Source: Armatimonadota bacterium
GTDB lineage: Bacteria; Armatimonadota; UBA5829
DNA: 60,764 nucleotides
NCBI GenBank assembly: GCA_039679645.1
Contig: JBDKUO010000014.1
Location: 1 to 60,764, forward strand
Reading direction: 5' to 3'
The notes beneath the pieces are model-generated. The model ran no database searches. It was not told the DNA's origin and was given only the letters and a program-made list of their open reading frames with translations. Each line of letters opens with the position of its first letter. The stretch's first letter is position 1. This document shows, piece after piece, positions 16,877 through 25,179 of the stretch. Made by a program: the position numbers and the translations under genes.

Positions 16877-16905
16877 TTGACAGGGCATTTATCGAGTGGT
16901 AAACT
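16877..16905 (+). promoter_or_regulatory. Sigma-70 promoter of the thiE-thiC operon
   Basis: TTGACA (16877-16882) and TAAACT (16900-16905) are separated by 17 bases. Transcription would begin near 16912, just before the TPP riboswitch. Confidence 0.8.
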
Positions 16906-16930
16906 TGATTTGACCGCTAGAGCGGAGAGC

Positions 16931-17020
16931 CGCTGGGGGTGCCTTAATTTTTGAGGCTGAGAAGCTCATATGGGCTAACCCTTGGAACCTGAGATCGGGT
17001 AATGCCGACGAAGGGAAGCG
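16931..17020 (+). promoter_or_regulatory. TPP riboswitch (THI element)
   Basis: The conserved THI-box parts appear in order: GGGGGTGCC, GGCTGAGA, ACCCTTGGAACCTGA, CGGGTAATGCCGACGAAGG and GAAGCG. P1 closes between CGCT at 16931-16934 and AGCG at 17017-17020. It binds thiamine pyrophosphate and sits between the promoter and thiE. Confidence 0.96.
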
Positions 17021-17037
17021 GAGATGGAACCTTTGCA

Positions 17038-17081
17038 GCCGCGAGTCCCGTCTCCCGGGATTGGCGGCTTTTCGTGTTTTT
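17038..17081 (+). terminator. Riboswitch-linked intrinsic terminator
   Basis: A 13-bp stem pairs GCCGCGAGTCCCG (17038-17050) with CGGGATTGGCGGC (17056-17068), with one mismatch and one G-T pair. A U-rich run (TTTTCGTGTTTTT, 17069-17081) follows. It ends just before the thiE ribosome site, so TPP binding should stop transcription here. Confidence 0.88.
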
Positions 17082-17093
17082 GAGGACTTAGTA

Positions 17094-17732
17094 TTGGTTG
17101 GACAATTATCAGGACTCTACGTTATAACAGATTCGCAGCTCCAACCCGGACGCACGCATGCACAGATCGCCCGGGCAGCAGTCGAAGGTGGAGCCAGATT
17201 TATTCAGATCAGGGATAAGCACGCCTCGGACCGTGAGTTTTATGAAGCCGCGCTTGAGGTCAGAGATATCACGGAGGCGGCAGGCGTGATGTTTTTCGTC
17301 AACGACAGGCTCGATGTCGCCGCGGCGGTAGGTGCAGACGGCGTGAACATCGGCCAGAATGATCTGCCGGTGGATATTGCGCGGGGACTGCTTGGCGAAA
17401 AAGTGATCATCGGCGTATCGGCGGACAGCATTGAACAGGCGAAACAGGCGCAGGAAGACGGCGCGGATTACGTAGGGTTCGGTCCGATCTTTACGACTAC
17501 AACCAAGCTCGACGCTGGACCCGTTTCAGGCCTTGAGACGCTCCGAAAAGTTTGTCATGAAGTATCGATCCCGGTGATCGCAATTGGCGGGATATCTCTC
17601 GAAAATATCGGTTCGGTTGCGGCAAATGGGGCGGCATGCGCGGCAGTAGTGTCGGCTGTCGTCTGCGCGGACGATATGGTCGCTGCAACATCTGACTTAG
17701 CTAAAGAATTTACAAAATTTGTAGGATGGTAA
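17094..17732 (+). CDS. thiE: Thiamine-phosphate synthase
   Basis: ThiE joins hydroxymethylpyrimidine pyrophosphate and thiazole phosphate to make thiamine phosphate. The protein has about 212 residues and a TIM barrel. Motifs include IQIRDKHAS (diphosphate/HMP binding), HIGQNDLP-like VNIGQNDLPVD, and DYVGFGPIFTTTTK near the phosphate loop, then PVIAIGGI. The TTG at 17094, with GAGGA seven bases upstream, is preferred. A start at 17061 would lie inside the terminator hairpin. Expression is under the TPP riboswitch. Confidence 0.94.
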   Translation: MVGQLSGLYVITDSQLQPGRTHAQIARAAVEGGARFIQIRDKHASDREFYEAALEVRDITEAAGVMFFVNDRLDVAAAVGADGVNIGQNDLPVDIARGLLGEKVIIGVSADSIEQAKQAQEDGADYVGFGPIFTTTTKLDAGPVSGLETLRKVCHEVSIPVIAIGGISLENIGSVAANGAACAAVVSAVVCADDMVAATSDLAKEFTKFVGW

Positions 17733-17832
17733 AGATGCAAGGTAACAGGTAATAGGGAACAGGCAACAGACCGAGCTAACCTCTTTCTGTTACCTGTTGC
17801 CCGTGATCTGTTGCTTCAGTTGAGGTAGAATA
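17733..17832. repeat. GGTAACAGG-type inverted repeat between thiE and thiC
   Basis: Near-copies of GGTAACAGG and GGCAACAG (17743-17771) face inverted copies CTGTTACCTGTTGCC and TCTGTTGC (17787-17816). This could fold into a long imperfect hairpin in the thiE-thiC mRNA. A related repeat (GGGTGACAGGTGAT) lies between sbp and ftsA near 26435. Confidence 0.5.
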
Positions 17833-19119
17833 TTGACACAATTGGAAGCAGCCCGAAAGGGCAAGATAACCCCTGAGATGGAACTGGTGGCAAGGGATGA
17901 GCGGATTAATATAGACTTGCTTGTTCGGCGCATCGCGGAGGGGAAAATTTGTATTCCAAAGAATGCAAGACGTGATTTTGCGTCACCAAGGGGCGTAGGG
18001 CTGGGCCTAAGGACCAAAGTGAACGCCAATATCGGAACATCCGCAGCGTATCCTGACCTTAAGGATGAACTGATCAAGCTCAACGTGGCGATAGAAGCAG
18101 GGGCTGATGCTGTGATGGACCTCTCCACAGGCGGAGACCTGACCGGCATCCGCAAAGTTATACTGGACAAATGTCCTGTTCCGGTTGGGACGGTCCCTAT
18201 CTATGAGGCGGCTGTCAATATCGCGAAAGAGCGCGGAGCCATAACTCGTATCACAGGGGACGATCTGCTTGATGTAATAGAGCGGCAGGCAAAGCAGGGT
18301 GTGGACTTTATGACAGTCCACTGCGGGATCACAAAAGAGTCTATAAAAAGGCTGCGCGATCAGGGGCGTGTGACGGATGTCGTGAGCCGCGGCGGGGCAT
18401 TTTTGGTAAAGTGGATCATCGCGAACGACAAAGAAAACCCGCTATATGAGAGATATGACGATCTGCTTGCGATTGCGCGGGACTACGACATTACCCTCAG
18501 CTTGGGAGACGGGTTCAGGCCGGGATGCACCGCCGACGCAACGGACAGAGCGCAGATTCAGGAGCTTATTATCCTGGGTGAGCTGGTCAAGCGCGCCAGG
18601 GAGGCCGGCGTCCAGACTATGGTCGAGGGGCCGGGGCATGTGCCGCTGGATCAGATTGCTGCGAATATGGCCATTCAGAAGCGGCTTTGCGAAGGCGCAC
18701 CGTTTTATGTGCTTGGTCCTCTGGTAACCGACATTGCACCGGGTTATGATCACATAACATCGGCAATTGGCGGAGCTATCGCGGCAACAAACGGCGCAGA
18801 TTTCCTTTGCTACGTCACTCCATCCGAACACCTGGGCTTGCCGACTGCGAAGGATGTGAAGGACGGCGTTATAGCCTCTCGAATCGCAGGACATGCTGCG
18901 GATTTGGTTAAGGGCATACCAGGCGCTAAGGAGTGGGATCTTGCGATGAGTAAGGCGCGCAAGGCTCGTGACTGGAACAAGCAGATAGAGCTTGCAATCG
19001 ACCCGGTGCGCGCGAAGGAACTGCGTGACCAGCGCTCCGGCGGATCGGAAGACGTCTGCTCTATGTGCGGCGAGTTGTGCGCGATGAAGGTCGTAGAGGA
19101 ATACTTGAAGAAATCTTAG
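17833..19119 (+). CDS. thiC: Phosphomethylpyrimidine synthase
   Basis: ThiC is a radical SAM enzyme that rearranges aminoimidazole ribotide into the pyrimidine of thiamine. This is the short 428-residue form without the N-terminal extension. Recognisable stretches are NIGTSAAYPDL, DLSTGGDL, the VEGPGHVPLDQI loop and the C-terminal cluster site CSMCGELC (CX2CX3C). The start is TTG with GAGGT six bases upstream. It follows thiE by 100 bases and should share its riboswitch control. Confidence 0.95.
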   Translation: MTQLEAARKGKITPEMELVARDERINIDLLVRRIAEGKICIPKNARRDFASPRGVGLGLRTKVNANIGTSAAYPDLKDELIKLNVAIEAGADAVMDLSTGGDLTGIRKVILDKCPVPVGTVPIYEAAVNIAKERGAITRITGDDLLDVIERQAKQGVDFMTVHCGITKESIKRLRDQGRVTDVVSRGGAFLVKWIIANDKENPLYERYDDLLAIARDYDITLSLGDGFRPGCTADATDRAQIQELIILGELVKRAREAGVQTMVEGPGHVPLDQIAANMAIQKRLCEGAPFYVLGPLVTDIAPGYDHITSAIGGAIAATNGADFLCYVTPSEHLGLPTAKDVKDGVIASRIAGHAADLVKGIPGAKEWDLAMSKARKARDWNKQIELAIDPVRAKELRDQRSGGSEDVCSMCGELCAMKVVEEYLKKS

Positions 19120-19449
19120 ATTTGGGATTTTATATTGAGTATTGACTGTTATGCTTCGGGAACAACGCTGATGCATACCAACACAATTTATATGTAGCGT
19201 GAGTTCCCGAAGCTTGCAATGCGTTATAAGGTTGGTGAAGCTGCGGGAATTGATGTTATGTTTGATTTATAAGGCTGCGAGTCAGCGGCATTTCCGCAGC
19301 ATAGCGGTGGGGACGACCGTCAGAAACGCTGAAGATTACGATGGCGCAAGGTTTCAGCGATTCAGTTATTCAGCGTCTCAGCGGTTTATAGCAGATTCCT
19401 CGTTCCTCGGAATGACATGATCTATAAGCTGAGCTATGGAGCAATAAGC
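19120..19449. repeat. Gene-free gap with several repeats
   Basis: This stretch has an AT-rich TTTGGGATTTTATATTGAG segment just after thiC. A hairpin follows with 11-bp arms GCTTCGGGAAC/GTTCCCGAAGC (19153-19163 and 19203-19213). Then comes a degenerate GCTGCGG...CCGCAGC inverted repeat near 19242-19300, TTCAGCG-type short tandem repeats near 19350, and a copy of the AGATTCCTCG/CGGAATGAC repeat at about 19390-19418. No convincing gene is seen. Confidence 0.55.
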
Positions 19450-19662
19450 ATGACTAATGATGAACTCAAAGCAAAAGCAAAGATGTGCCTGGAGTGTCCG
19501 ATCTGCAGGAGTGGACGCAAGAACCAGCGAGGGCTTGCATATCTATTCGTAAAGCTCGTAGACCGTAAAGTCTGCCCTGCGTGCAAGGCGTTTGAAGAGG
19601 TCACTGGGCAGAAGGCTTTTGAGCCTATTACTCAGGATGCTATTGATAAAATCACGGGATAA
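19450..19662 (+). CDS. Small Cys-rich protein, possible zinc ribbon
   Basis: This 70-residue protein starts MTNDELKAKAKMCLEC, with GGAG about nine bases upstream. The cysteines fall as CLECPIC near the N-terminus and CPAC near residue 45, and two such pairs could hold a metal ion. It lies 17 bases before the next gene, so the two may be co-transcribed. I do not recognise the family. Confidence 0.6.
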   Translation: MTNDELKAKAKMCLECPICRSGRKNQRGLAYLFVKLVDRKVCPACKAFEEVTGQKAFEPITQDAIDKITG

Positions 19663-19679
19663 ACCCCAGGAATAGTTCG

Positions 19680-20519
19680 ATGAAGCTAACCTACCACATT
19701 GCACCATCAGGCTGGACTGCAGACTCTCCCAACCCATTCTCACAAGACGGCAGCTACAATGGCTGGAGCTGCTTTCAGATCGAAAATGACCTCGACCGAG
19801 AGTTTGTGCATGGCAAGGCCAAGAGCGGCCTTTTTCATATGCGGTTCGGACCAAATGTGGATAGAATAGAGGCCAGGCTTGCGGATTTTCTGCGCTACGA
19901 ACCTCAGCACGGCAGGCAAGTGATTATGGCTTGCCCGGATAATATTGACGTAGATTCTCTCGTCGAGCGCGTCTTGGCTGAACATCCTGAGGGAAGCTTC
20001 ATCACACACGAAGAATCAAGATGGCTTGTGCATTCAACCGATCTGCAGGCTTGGGAAAGCATTAAGAAATGCGGCGAGCTGCGGTCGCTGGCACGATTGA
20101 ACAGAGAAGGTGGGAATGTGCTCGCACTCGGAATGATGGAACTTGGAGAACCGAGTGACTATGCTGAGTACGTTATGCTCGGTGTGCCGGGTTATATCGG
20201 GCCCGAGAATGTGGTGGCGTCAAGAAAAGTCGGCAGGATATTCACGGAAGAGGATACACCATATACGCCGGGTGCACGTCTATATTTCGATGGGCATCGT
20301 ATAATAGAAGACGGCCTGGCTGCATATGATGGCGTGCATCCGATTAAGGTGCACGATCATCTGCCGCTTGAGCCATATCTTGTTCTTGCAGTTACGGCTG
20401 CAACTGTTGATCCTGAATCGACTGTTAGCGAATGGACACCGAGACAGTTTCTTGATGCTGCAGATGCTCATTTTTTCAATTTTGCCAATTACACACAATG
20501 TCATTCCGAACGAATGTGA
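19680..20519 (+). CDS. Hypothetical protein of 279 residues
   Basis: I do not recognise this family. It is a soluble, mixed alpha/beta protein with no signal peptide. The middle (about residues 118-150, WLVHSTDLQAWESIKKCGEL) faintly recalls the His-x-Thr start of ADP-ribosyl transferase or KptA-like folds, but this is weak. The last residues, TQCHSERM, and the stop codon come from a dispersed 30-bp repeat (20500-20529), so the native C-terminus may have been replaced. Confidence 0.65.
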   Translation: MKLTYHIAPSGWTADSPNPFSQDGSYNGWSCFQIENDLDREFVHGKAKSGLFHMRFGPNVDRIEARLADFLRYEPQHGRQVIMACPDNIDVDSLVERVLAEHPEGSFITHEESRWLVHSTDLQAWESIKKCGELRSLARLNREGGNVLALGMMELGEPSDYAEYVMLGVPGYIGPENVVASRKVGRIFTEEDTPYTPGARLYFDGHRIIEDGLAAYDGVHPIKVHDHLPLEPYLVLAVTAATVDPESTVSEWTPRQFLDAADAHFFNFANYTQCHSERM

Positions 20520-20529
20520 GGAATCTGCT
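20500..20529 (-). repeat. Copy of the 30-bp AGCAGATTCCTC...GGAATGAC repeat
   Basis: On the minus strand this 30-bp segment is identical to 32080-32109 on the plus strand. It runs from AGCAGATTCCTC to TTCGGAATGAC. It overlaps the end of the 279-residue gene and supplies its stop codon. The following 160 bases before thiL hold related debris (CAGATTTCTCGCTACGCTC, GCTCGAAATGAC). Confidence 0.75.
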
Positions 20530-20697
20530 TTTCAAGCGTTTCAACAGCAGATTTCTCGCTACGCTCCTAAGAAAACGTCTATGTGCTGACGACAAACAAA
20601 GGGTTCGCATCCAAACGTTTTTCTAATCGAAACAAGTGGGCAACCCCCACTGGGGGCTCGAAATGACTCCACGACAGGATAATTTTACTGACCGCTG

Positions 20698-21696
20698 ATG
20701 AAAATATCTCAACTGGGCGGCGAGGCCGCCCTTATTAATTTAATAAGAGACAAATTCGGCGCGGTGACCGATGCCAACCTCGCTCTGGCAATAGGTGACG
20801 ACGCGGCGTTAATTCGATGCGGCGAGTCGTATATGATCGTCACAACTGATCTGCTGGTCGAAAAGACTCACTTTCGGATGGATATTAACGAGGCGTATCT
20901 GCTGGGTTGGAAGAGCGTGGCTGTCAATATCAGCGATGTGGCGGCGATGGGCGGGAATCCTACTTACTCTTTCGTCTCTATAGGTCTGCCGGATGTGGAT
21001 GTAGCGCTGGTCGAGAAGATCTATGAGGGTATGTATGACGTCTCCAATGCATTCGGAAGCGTGATCGCGGGCGGGGACACTGTCGGAAGCGAATGCGGGA
21101 TTGTCATCAACGTCACGCAGCTTGGGACTGTCGAGCAAGACAAAGCTGCCAGAAGAAGCGGCGCTAAGGTTGGTGACTCGATTATCGTTACCAATACTCT
21201 CGGCGACTCTCTGGCAGGGTTGCAGTTGCTTCTCAAGTATGGCATGGACGAAGCCAGACGGATAAGCGAGTTTCTGGTCGAAAGACATCTCAAACCAGAG
21301 CCCAGGGTATATGAGGCTCGCGCAGCTGTCGAGACGAGTGTGGTCCGCTCAATGATGGACCTGAGCGACGGGCTGTCATCAGACCTTGCGAAGCTGTGCG
21401 AGGCGTCCGGTATTGGGGCTAAAGTCTTTGCCGAAAAGCTCCCCACCTCTGAAATGCTGCATATTGCGGCTGCTCGGTTGGATACTGACCCTGGCACTCT
21501 GGCCGCAAGCGGCGGCGAGGACTATGAACTGCTCCTCACCTGCGCATCCATGGACGCCGATACGGTAATCAACGCGATCAAATCTGCAGGATCGAGCGCG
21601 GCTGTGATAGGCGAAGTGGTTGACGAAAGCGGGGTTGCACTGGTATCCTCAAGTGGAGACAGGCAGCCTATGCCTCATGGCTGGAGCCATTTCTGA
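20698..21696 (+). CDS. thiL: Thiamine-monophosphate kinase
   Basis: ThiL phosphorylates thiamine phosphate to the active cofactor TPP. The 332-residue protein belongs to the PurM/SelD fold. It shows IGDDAALI near the N-terminus, VTTDLLVEKTHFR, the AVNISDVAAMGG metal/ATP motif, and DLSDGLSSDLAKLCEASG in the C-terminal domain. It completes the thiamine set seen with thiE and thiC, but lies outside the riboswitch unit. Confidence 0.95.
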   Translation: MKISQLGGEAALINLIRDKFGAVTDANLALAIGDDAALIRCGESYMIVTTDLLVEKTHFRMDINEAYLLGWKSVAVNISDVAAMGGNPTYSFVSIGLPDVDVALVEKIYEGMYDVSNAFGSVIAGGDTVGSECGIVINVTQLGTVEQDKAARRSGAKVGDSIIVTNTLGDSLAGLQLLLKYGMDEARRISEFLVERHLKPEPRVYEARAAVETSVVRSMMDLSDGLSSDLAKLCEASGIGAKVFAEKLPTSEMLHIAAARLDTDPGTLAASGGEDYELLLTCASMDADTVINAIKSAGSSAAVIGEVVDESGVALVSSSGDRQPMPHGWSHF

Positions 21697-21760
21697 TTTT
21701 ATATTTAGTATTTTATATTTAGTATTTTATTTTTGGTTTGATGTTGGGGTGTGTTCTGAA

Positions 21761-22645
21761 GTGAAAGAGACAGTCGCATCATCTGAGTTTCAAGTCAGGG
21801 ACCCGTTCGTGTTGCCCGTGCCTGAAGAACGCAGATATTACCTATATGGCACCATGCTGACCAAAGAAGAGCGAACTATTGGGGCATACTTCAGCATAGA
21901 ATTAAAGCACTGGACAGGGCCGGTTGTCATCTTCAGGACAGACGGCAAGTTCTGGGCAGATAAAGACTACTGGGCGCCTGAAGTCCATAAGTATCAGGGC
22001 AAATATTATATGTTTGCCAGTTTCAAGTCTGATAACCACTGCCGTGCTACGCAGATTTTGGTATCAGAGAAGCCGCTCGGCCCGTTCAAGCCTTTGACCG
22101 ACAAGCCGATCACTCCGCAGGAATGGGAATGCCTTGACGGCACGTTTTTCGTTGATGATGCTGGGAAGCCATGGATCGTCTTCTGCCATGAGTGGCTTCA
22201 GGTAAGCGACGGTGAAATATGGGCACTGCCACTTACTGAGGACCTAAAAGAGGCGGCTGGCAGACCTGTGCTGCTGTTTAAGGCATCTGACGCGCTATGG
22301 ACAAAAAGTGTCTCGGGATCGGATTCCCACACCAAGGATATGGTCACTGATGGCCCATTTGTATACCGTACGGCTGATGGCACTCTGCTGATGATCTGGT
22401 CGAGCTTTGGAAAAAACGGGTATGCGATGGGAATTGCGCAGTCCGAATCCGGAAAAATACAAGGTCCTTGGAAGCAGTTGGCGAAGCCATTGTTTGAAGC
22501 AGACGGCGGCCACGGTATGCTCTTTCGTGATTTTGATGGAAGGCTGATCTGCGCGCTGCACAAACCTAATGTGTCGCCAAACGAACGGCTTAATCTGATA
22601 CCAATATCCGAGTCCGGCAGCAAATTAATCCTGCCGAATGAATGA
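21761..22645 (+). CDS. Glycoside hydrolase family 43 protein
   Basis: This protein of about 294 residues has a five-bladed propeller plan. FQVRDPFVLPVPEE carries the catalytic base Asp, and the YWAPEVHKYQGKYYMFASF blade is typical of GH43. CLDGTFFVDDAGKPW carries the pKa-modulating Asp. The acid position usually read as EGP appears as VTDGPFVYR, a variant found in some GH43 members. The likely substrate is an arabinan or xylan oligosaccharide. No signal peptide is evident. The start is uncertain (GTG at 21749 or 21761). The stop overlaps tsaE by 4 bases, although the functions are unrelated. Confidence 0.82.
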   Translation: MKETVASSEFQVRDPFVLPVPEERRYYLYGTMLTKEERTIGAYFSIELKHWTGPVVIFRTDGKFWADKDYWAPEVHKYQGKYYMFASFKSDNHCRATQILVSEKPLGPFKPLTDKPITPQEWECLDGTFFVDDAGKPWIVFCHEWLQVSDGEIWALPLTEDLKEAAGRPVLLFKASDALWTKSVSGSDSHTKDMVTDGPFVYRTADGTLLMIWSSFGKNGYAMGIAQSESGKIQGPWKQLAKPLFEADGGHGMLFRDFDGRLICALHKPNVSPNERLNLIPISESGSKLILPNE

Positions 22646-23127
22646 CCGGGCAAATAGAGAATATGCGTAAAACAATACAAACAAACAGCGCCGAGGAGAC
22701 GATGGCTCTCGGCGAAAGATTGGGAAAGATACTGTGTCCGGGTGCTGTCCTGGCGCTTTTCGGTGACTTGGGCGCGGGCAAGACCACTTTCACAAAGGGA
22801 ATAGCTAGAGGCCTCGGGCTGGCTGACGATGTACACAGCCCTACCTTTACTCTTATTCACGAGCACATAGGCCCAACCCCTCTCTATCATGTCGATCTAT
22901 ACCGGCTGGAAAGTGAAGCTGAGGTGGATTCTCTCGGTATCGAAGAATATATCTACAGCGAGGGAATAACAATCATAGAATGGGCAGACAGAATGAGATC
23001 GATGCTGCCGCCGGAGAGGCTGGATATTGAGCTGAAAATGAAGGGCGATAATGATCGAGAAATGATTTTCGAGACCACCTCGCCCAGGCTGCAGGCCATC
23101 GTCGAGGAGATAAGTAAGAAATGCTGA
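22642..23127 (+). CDS. tsaE: tRNA t6A modification ATPase TsaE
   Basis: This 161-residue P-loop ATPase has the Walker A FGDLGAGKTTFTKGI at about residue 38 and the HVDLYRL stretch. TsaE works with TsaB and TsaD to make threonylcarbamoyladenosine at position 37 of ANN-decoding tRNAs. ATG at 22642 overlaps the previous stop (ATGA), and ATG at 22663 is an alternative. It overlaps tsaB by 7 bases. Confidence 0.94.
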   Translation: MTGQIENMRKTIQTNSAEETMALGERLGKILCPGAVLALFGDLGAGKTTFTKGIARGLGLADDVHSPTFTLIHEHIGPTPLYHVDLYRLESEAEVDSLGIEEYIYSEGITIIEWADRMRSMLPPERLDIELKMKGDNDREMIFETTSPRLQAIVEEISKKC

Positions 23128-23828
23128 CAGTTGCAATCGATTCATCACAGGATATGTGCACGCTCGCGCTCGGGCGCAAAACACAACTCCTGTCTGAATA
23201 TCATTTTCACCACAAAATGAGCCTGCTGCGTAGACTTGTGCCCAATATCGAGATGATGCTCTCTGATGCCGGCCATAAGCCTCAAGATTTGGACGCAGTG
23301 TTCGTATCTCTGGGACCCGGTTCGTTCACGGGCCTCAGGATAGGAATAACGACCGCTAAAACGCTGGCATGGACACTTGGAAAGCCTATAATAGGCGTGC
23401 CTACGCTCGACGCAATCGCAATGGGCGCGGCGGATACTGCCGTCGAGATAATATGCCCCATGATCTTTGCGCGGGCAAATGAAGTCTACTGGACGCTGAT
23501 GGACTCGACTGCTGAAGTAAGACTGGCTGAATATGAGGTTTCGCCTGTATCCGACGTGCTTCTCGGGGTTGAGAAAAGAGGCTTGAAAGCCTGTTTTTGC
23601 GGCACTGGAGCCACTCGCAATGCAGAAAAGATAAGGCACAAGTTCGGCAACGAGGCTGTTGTGACCAAACCCTGGACAGACTTCGCAAGAGGCGCGGCTC
23701 TGCTCGATCTGGGTAACAAGCGATTGAGTGAGGGGCACATTGATGATGCTATCACACTCACCCCGATGTATATACGCAAACCAACGCCTGTTGTGAAGTT
23801 GGAAGCAGGCGAACTGGATATTAAATAA
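23121..23828 (+). CDS. tsaB: tRNA t6A modification protein TsaB
   Basis: This 235-residue protein of the ASKHA fold starts MLTVAIDSSQDMCTLAL and has the family stretch FVSLGPGSFTGLRIGI. TsaB is the scaffold that dimerises with TsaD in the t6A synthase. It overlaps tsaE and forms the usual tsaE-tsaB pair. tsaD is not in the window. Confidence 0.94.
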   Translation: MLTVAIDSSQDMCTLALGRKTQLLSEYHFHHKMSLLRRLVPNIEMMLSDAGHKPQDLDAVFVSLGPGSFTGLRIGITTAKTLAWTLGKPIIGVPTLDAIAMGAADTAVEIICPMIFARANEVYWTLMDSTAEVRLAEYEVSPVSDVLLGVEKRGLKACFCGTGATRNAEKIRHKFGNEAVVTKPWTDFARGAALLDLGNKRLSEGHIDDAITLTPMYIRKPTPVVKLEAGELDIK

Positions 23829-23961
23829 TGACAGATGTTTCGCTTTTCTCGAAGCGGCTGTCTGCAGAGTGGTAAAGTGCTCCCACCCCGGCTTTCTTAC
23901 CAGAAGAGGTAGGCAGCATCAATATTAGCTCTATATCTTCACCAGCTTCATATTAGCAGCA

Positions 23962-23989
23962 AAACGGCCCGGGATTCAAACCCCGGGCC
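23962..23989 (-). terminator. Probable terminator of the dcw operon after ftsZ
   Basis: On the minus strand GGCCCGGGG and CCCGGGCC pair around TTTGAAT (23966-23989) and are followed by GTTTT (23961-23965). It stands 28 bases after the ftsZ stop. It has the same GGGATT/AATCCC-like core as other hairpins of the window, so it may be a repeat copy used as a terminator. Confidence 0.6.
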
Positions 23990-24016
23990 ATCATTGTAAT
24001 TGATTGGACTGCAGTC

Positions 24017-25108
24017 TTATCTTCTGCGAAGGAATGCGGGAATGTCCAGCTCGCCTTCGGGAAGCAGAGTTGGCTCCACACCAAGAGTTGCCGACGGAGT
24101 TGGAGGCATACCCTCGCCGACAGCGGCCATTGCCTTTGCTTCAGCCATCTGATGGCGTTCCTGACCGTCAAATCCCGTCGCTAAAACAGTTATGCGAACC
24201 TCATTGTGCATAGACTCGTCTATGACCGTGCCGAAGATGATGTTGACATCGTCTGTATCGCAGGCCTTGTAGACTATGTCGGCGGCGTCATAGACCTCGG
24301 AAAGAGTCAGATCGGGTCCGCCGGTGATATTGATGAGCACGCCGCGCGCGCCGTCGATTGTCGTCTCCAGAAGAGGACTTGCGCAGGCTATCTGAGCTGC
24401 ATGGGCTGCTTTCTGCTCGCCGCTTCCAAAGCCGATACCCATAAGAGCCGTACCCTGGTCCTGCATGATCGCCTTCACATCGGCAAAGTCCACGTTGATC
24501 ATACCCGGAATTGTGATAATATCGGATATGCCCTGCACGCCCTGCCTCACCACATCGTCAGCGACTTTGAACGCATCCGTAAGGGTAGCTTTCTTGTCTA
24601 CGACATCCAGCAGGCGATCATTGGGAATGGTTATAAGCGTGTCAACCCGCTCTCGAAGTCCCTTGACGCCTCCGTCGGCTACTCTTGCCCGGCGAGGACC
24701 CTCGAACCCGAACGGTCTGGTCACGACTGCGACCGTCAGCGCGCCCATCTCCTTGCTCATCTCGGCGATAACAGGAGCAGCGCCGGTCCCCGTGCCGCCG
24801 CCCATACCAGCCGTTATAAATACCATGTCGGCTCCCTCAAGAAGCCTCCTTATCTCGGGCTTGCTTTCCTCAGCGGACTCCCGGCCCATCTCAGGATTGC
24901 CTCCGGCACCCAAGCCCCTGGTTAGATTTGCGCCGAGTTGGAGCTTGCTTTTGGCGGCAGAGAGTTCAAGCACCTGAGTGTCGGTATTCATTGCTAAAAA
25001 GTCAACACCGGTAAGGCCGGCATCTATCATTCGGCCAACAGCGTTCATACCGCCGCCGCCGACCCCGATCACTTTGATTTTTGCATAACTGTCGCCAGTA
25101 TTACTCAT
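24017..25108 (-). CDS. ftsZ: Cell division GTPase FtsZ
   Basis: FtsZ polymerises into the Z-ring that guides division. The protein has about 363 residues. The N-terminal GTPase domain has [17 protein letters not shown] and the tubulin signature [10 protein letters not shown]. The T7 synergy loop region is [10 protein letters not shown]. The C-terminus ends in DIPAFLRRR, the conserved peptide that binds FtsA. The ATG at 25108 ([13 protein letters not shown]) fits the family, and the open frame extends upstream to 25162. It is the last gene of the dcw cluster. Confidence 0.97.
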   Translation of the reverse strand: MSNTGDSYAKIKVIGVGGGGMNAVGRMIDAGLTGVDFLAMNTDTQVLELSAAKSKLQLGANLTRGLGAGGNPEMGRESAEESKPEIRRLLEGADMVFITAGMGGGTGTGAAPVIAEMSKEMGALTVAVVTRPFGFEGPRRARVADGGVKGLRERVDTLITIPNDRLLDVVDKKATLTDAFKVADDVVRQGVQGISDIITIPGMINVDFADVKAIMQDQGTALMGIGFGSGEQKAAHAAQIACASPLLETTIDGARGVLINITGGPDLTLSEVYDAADIVYKACDTDDVNIIFGTVIDESMHNEVRITVLATGFDGQERHQMAEAKAMAAVGEGMPPTPSATLGVEPTLLPEGELDIPAFLRRR

Positions 25109-25179
25109 ATTGGGACCCCAGCTCCTCTCGCCTATAAAAATATGAATTTTATGAACCGCCATCCGGGCGGTCTACTGCT

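Noticed and set aside
19199-19420. 73-codon frame after thiC
   Set aside because: It is made of repeat sequences, including the AGATTCCTCG repeat at its end, and has no ribosome site.
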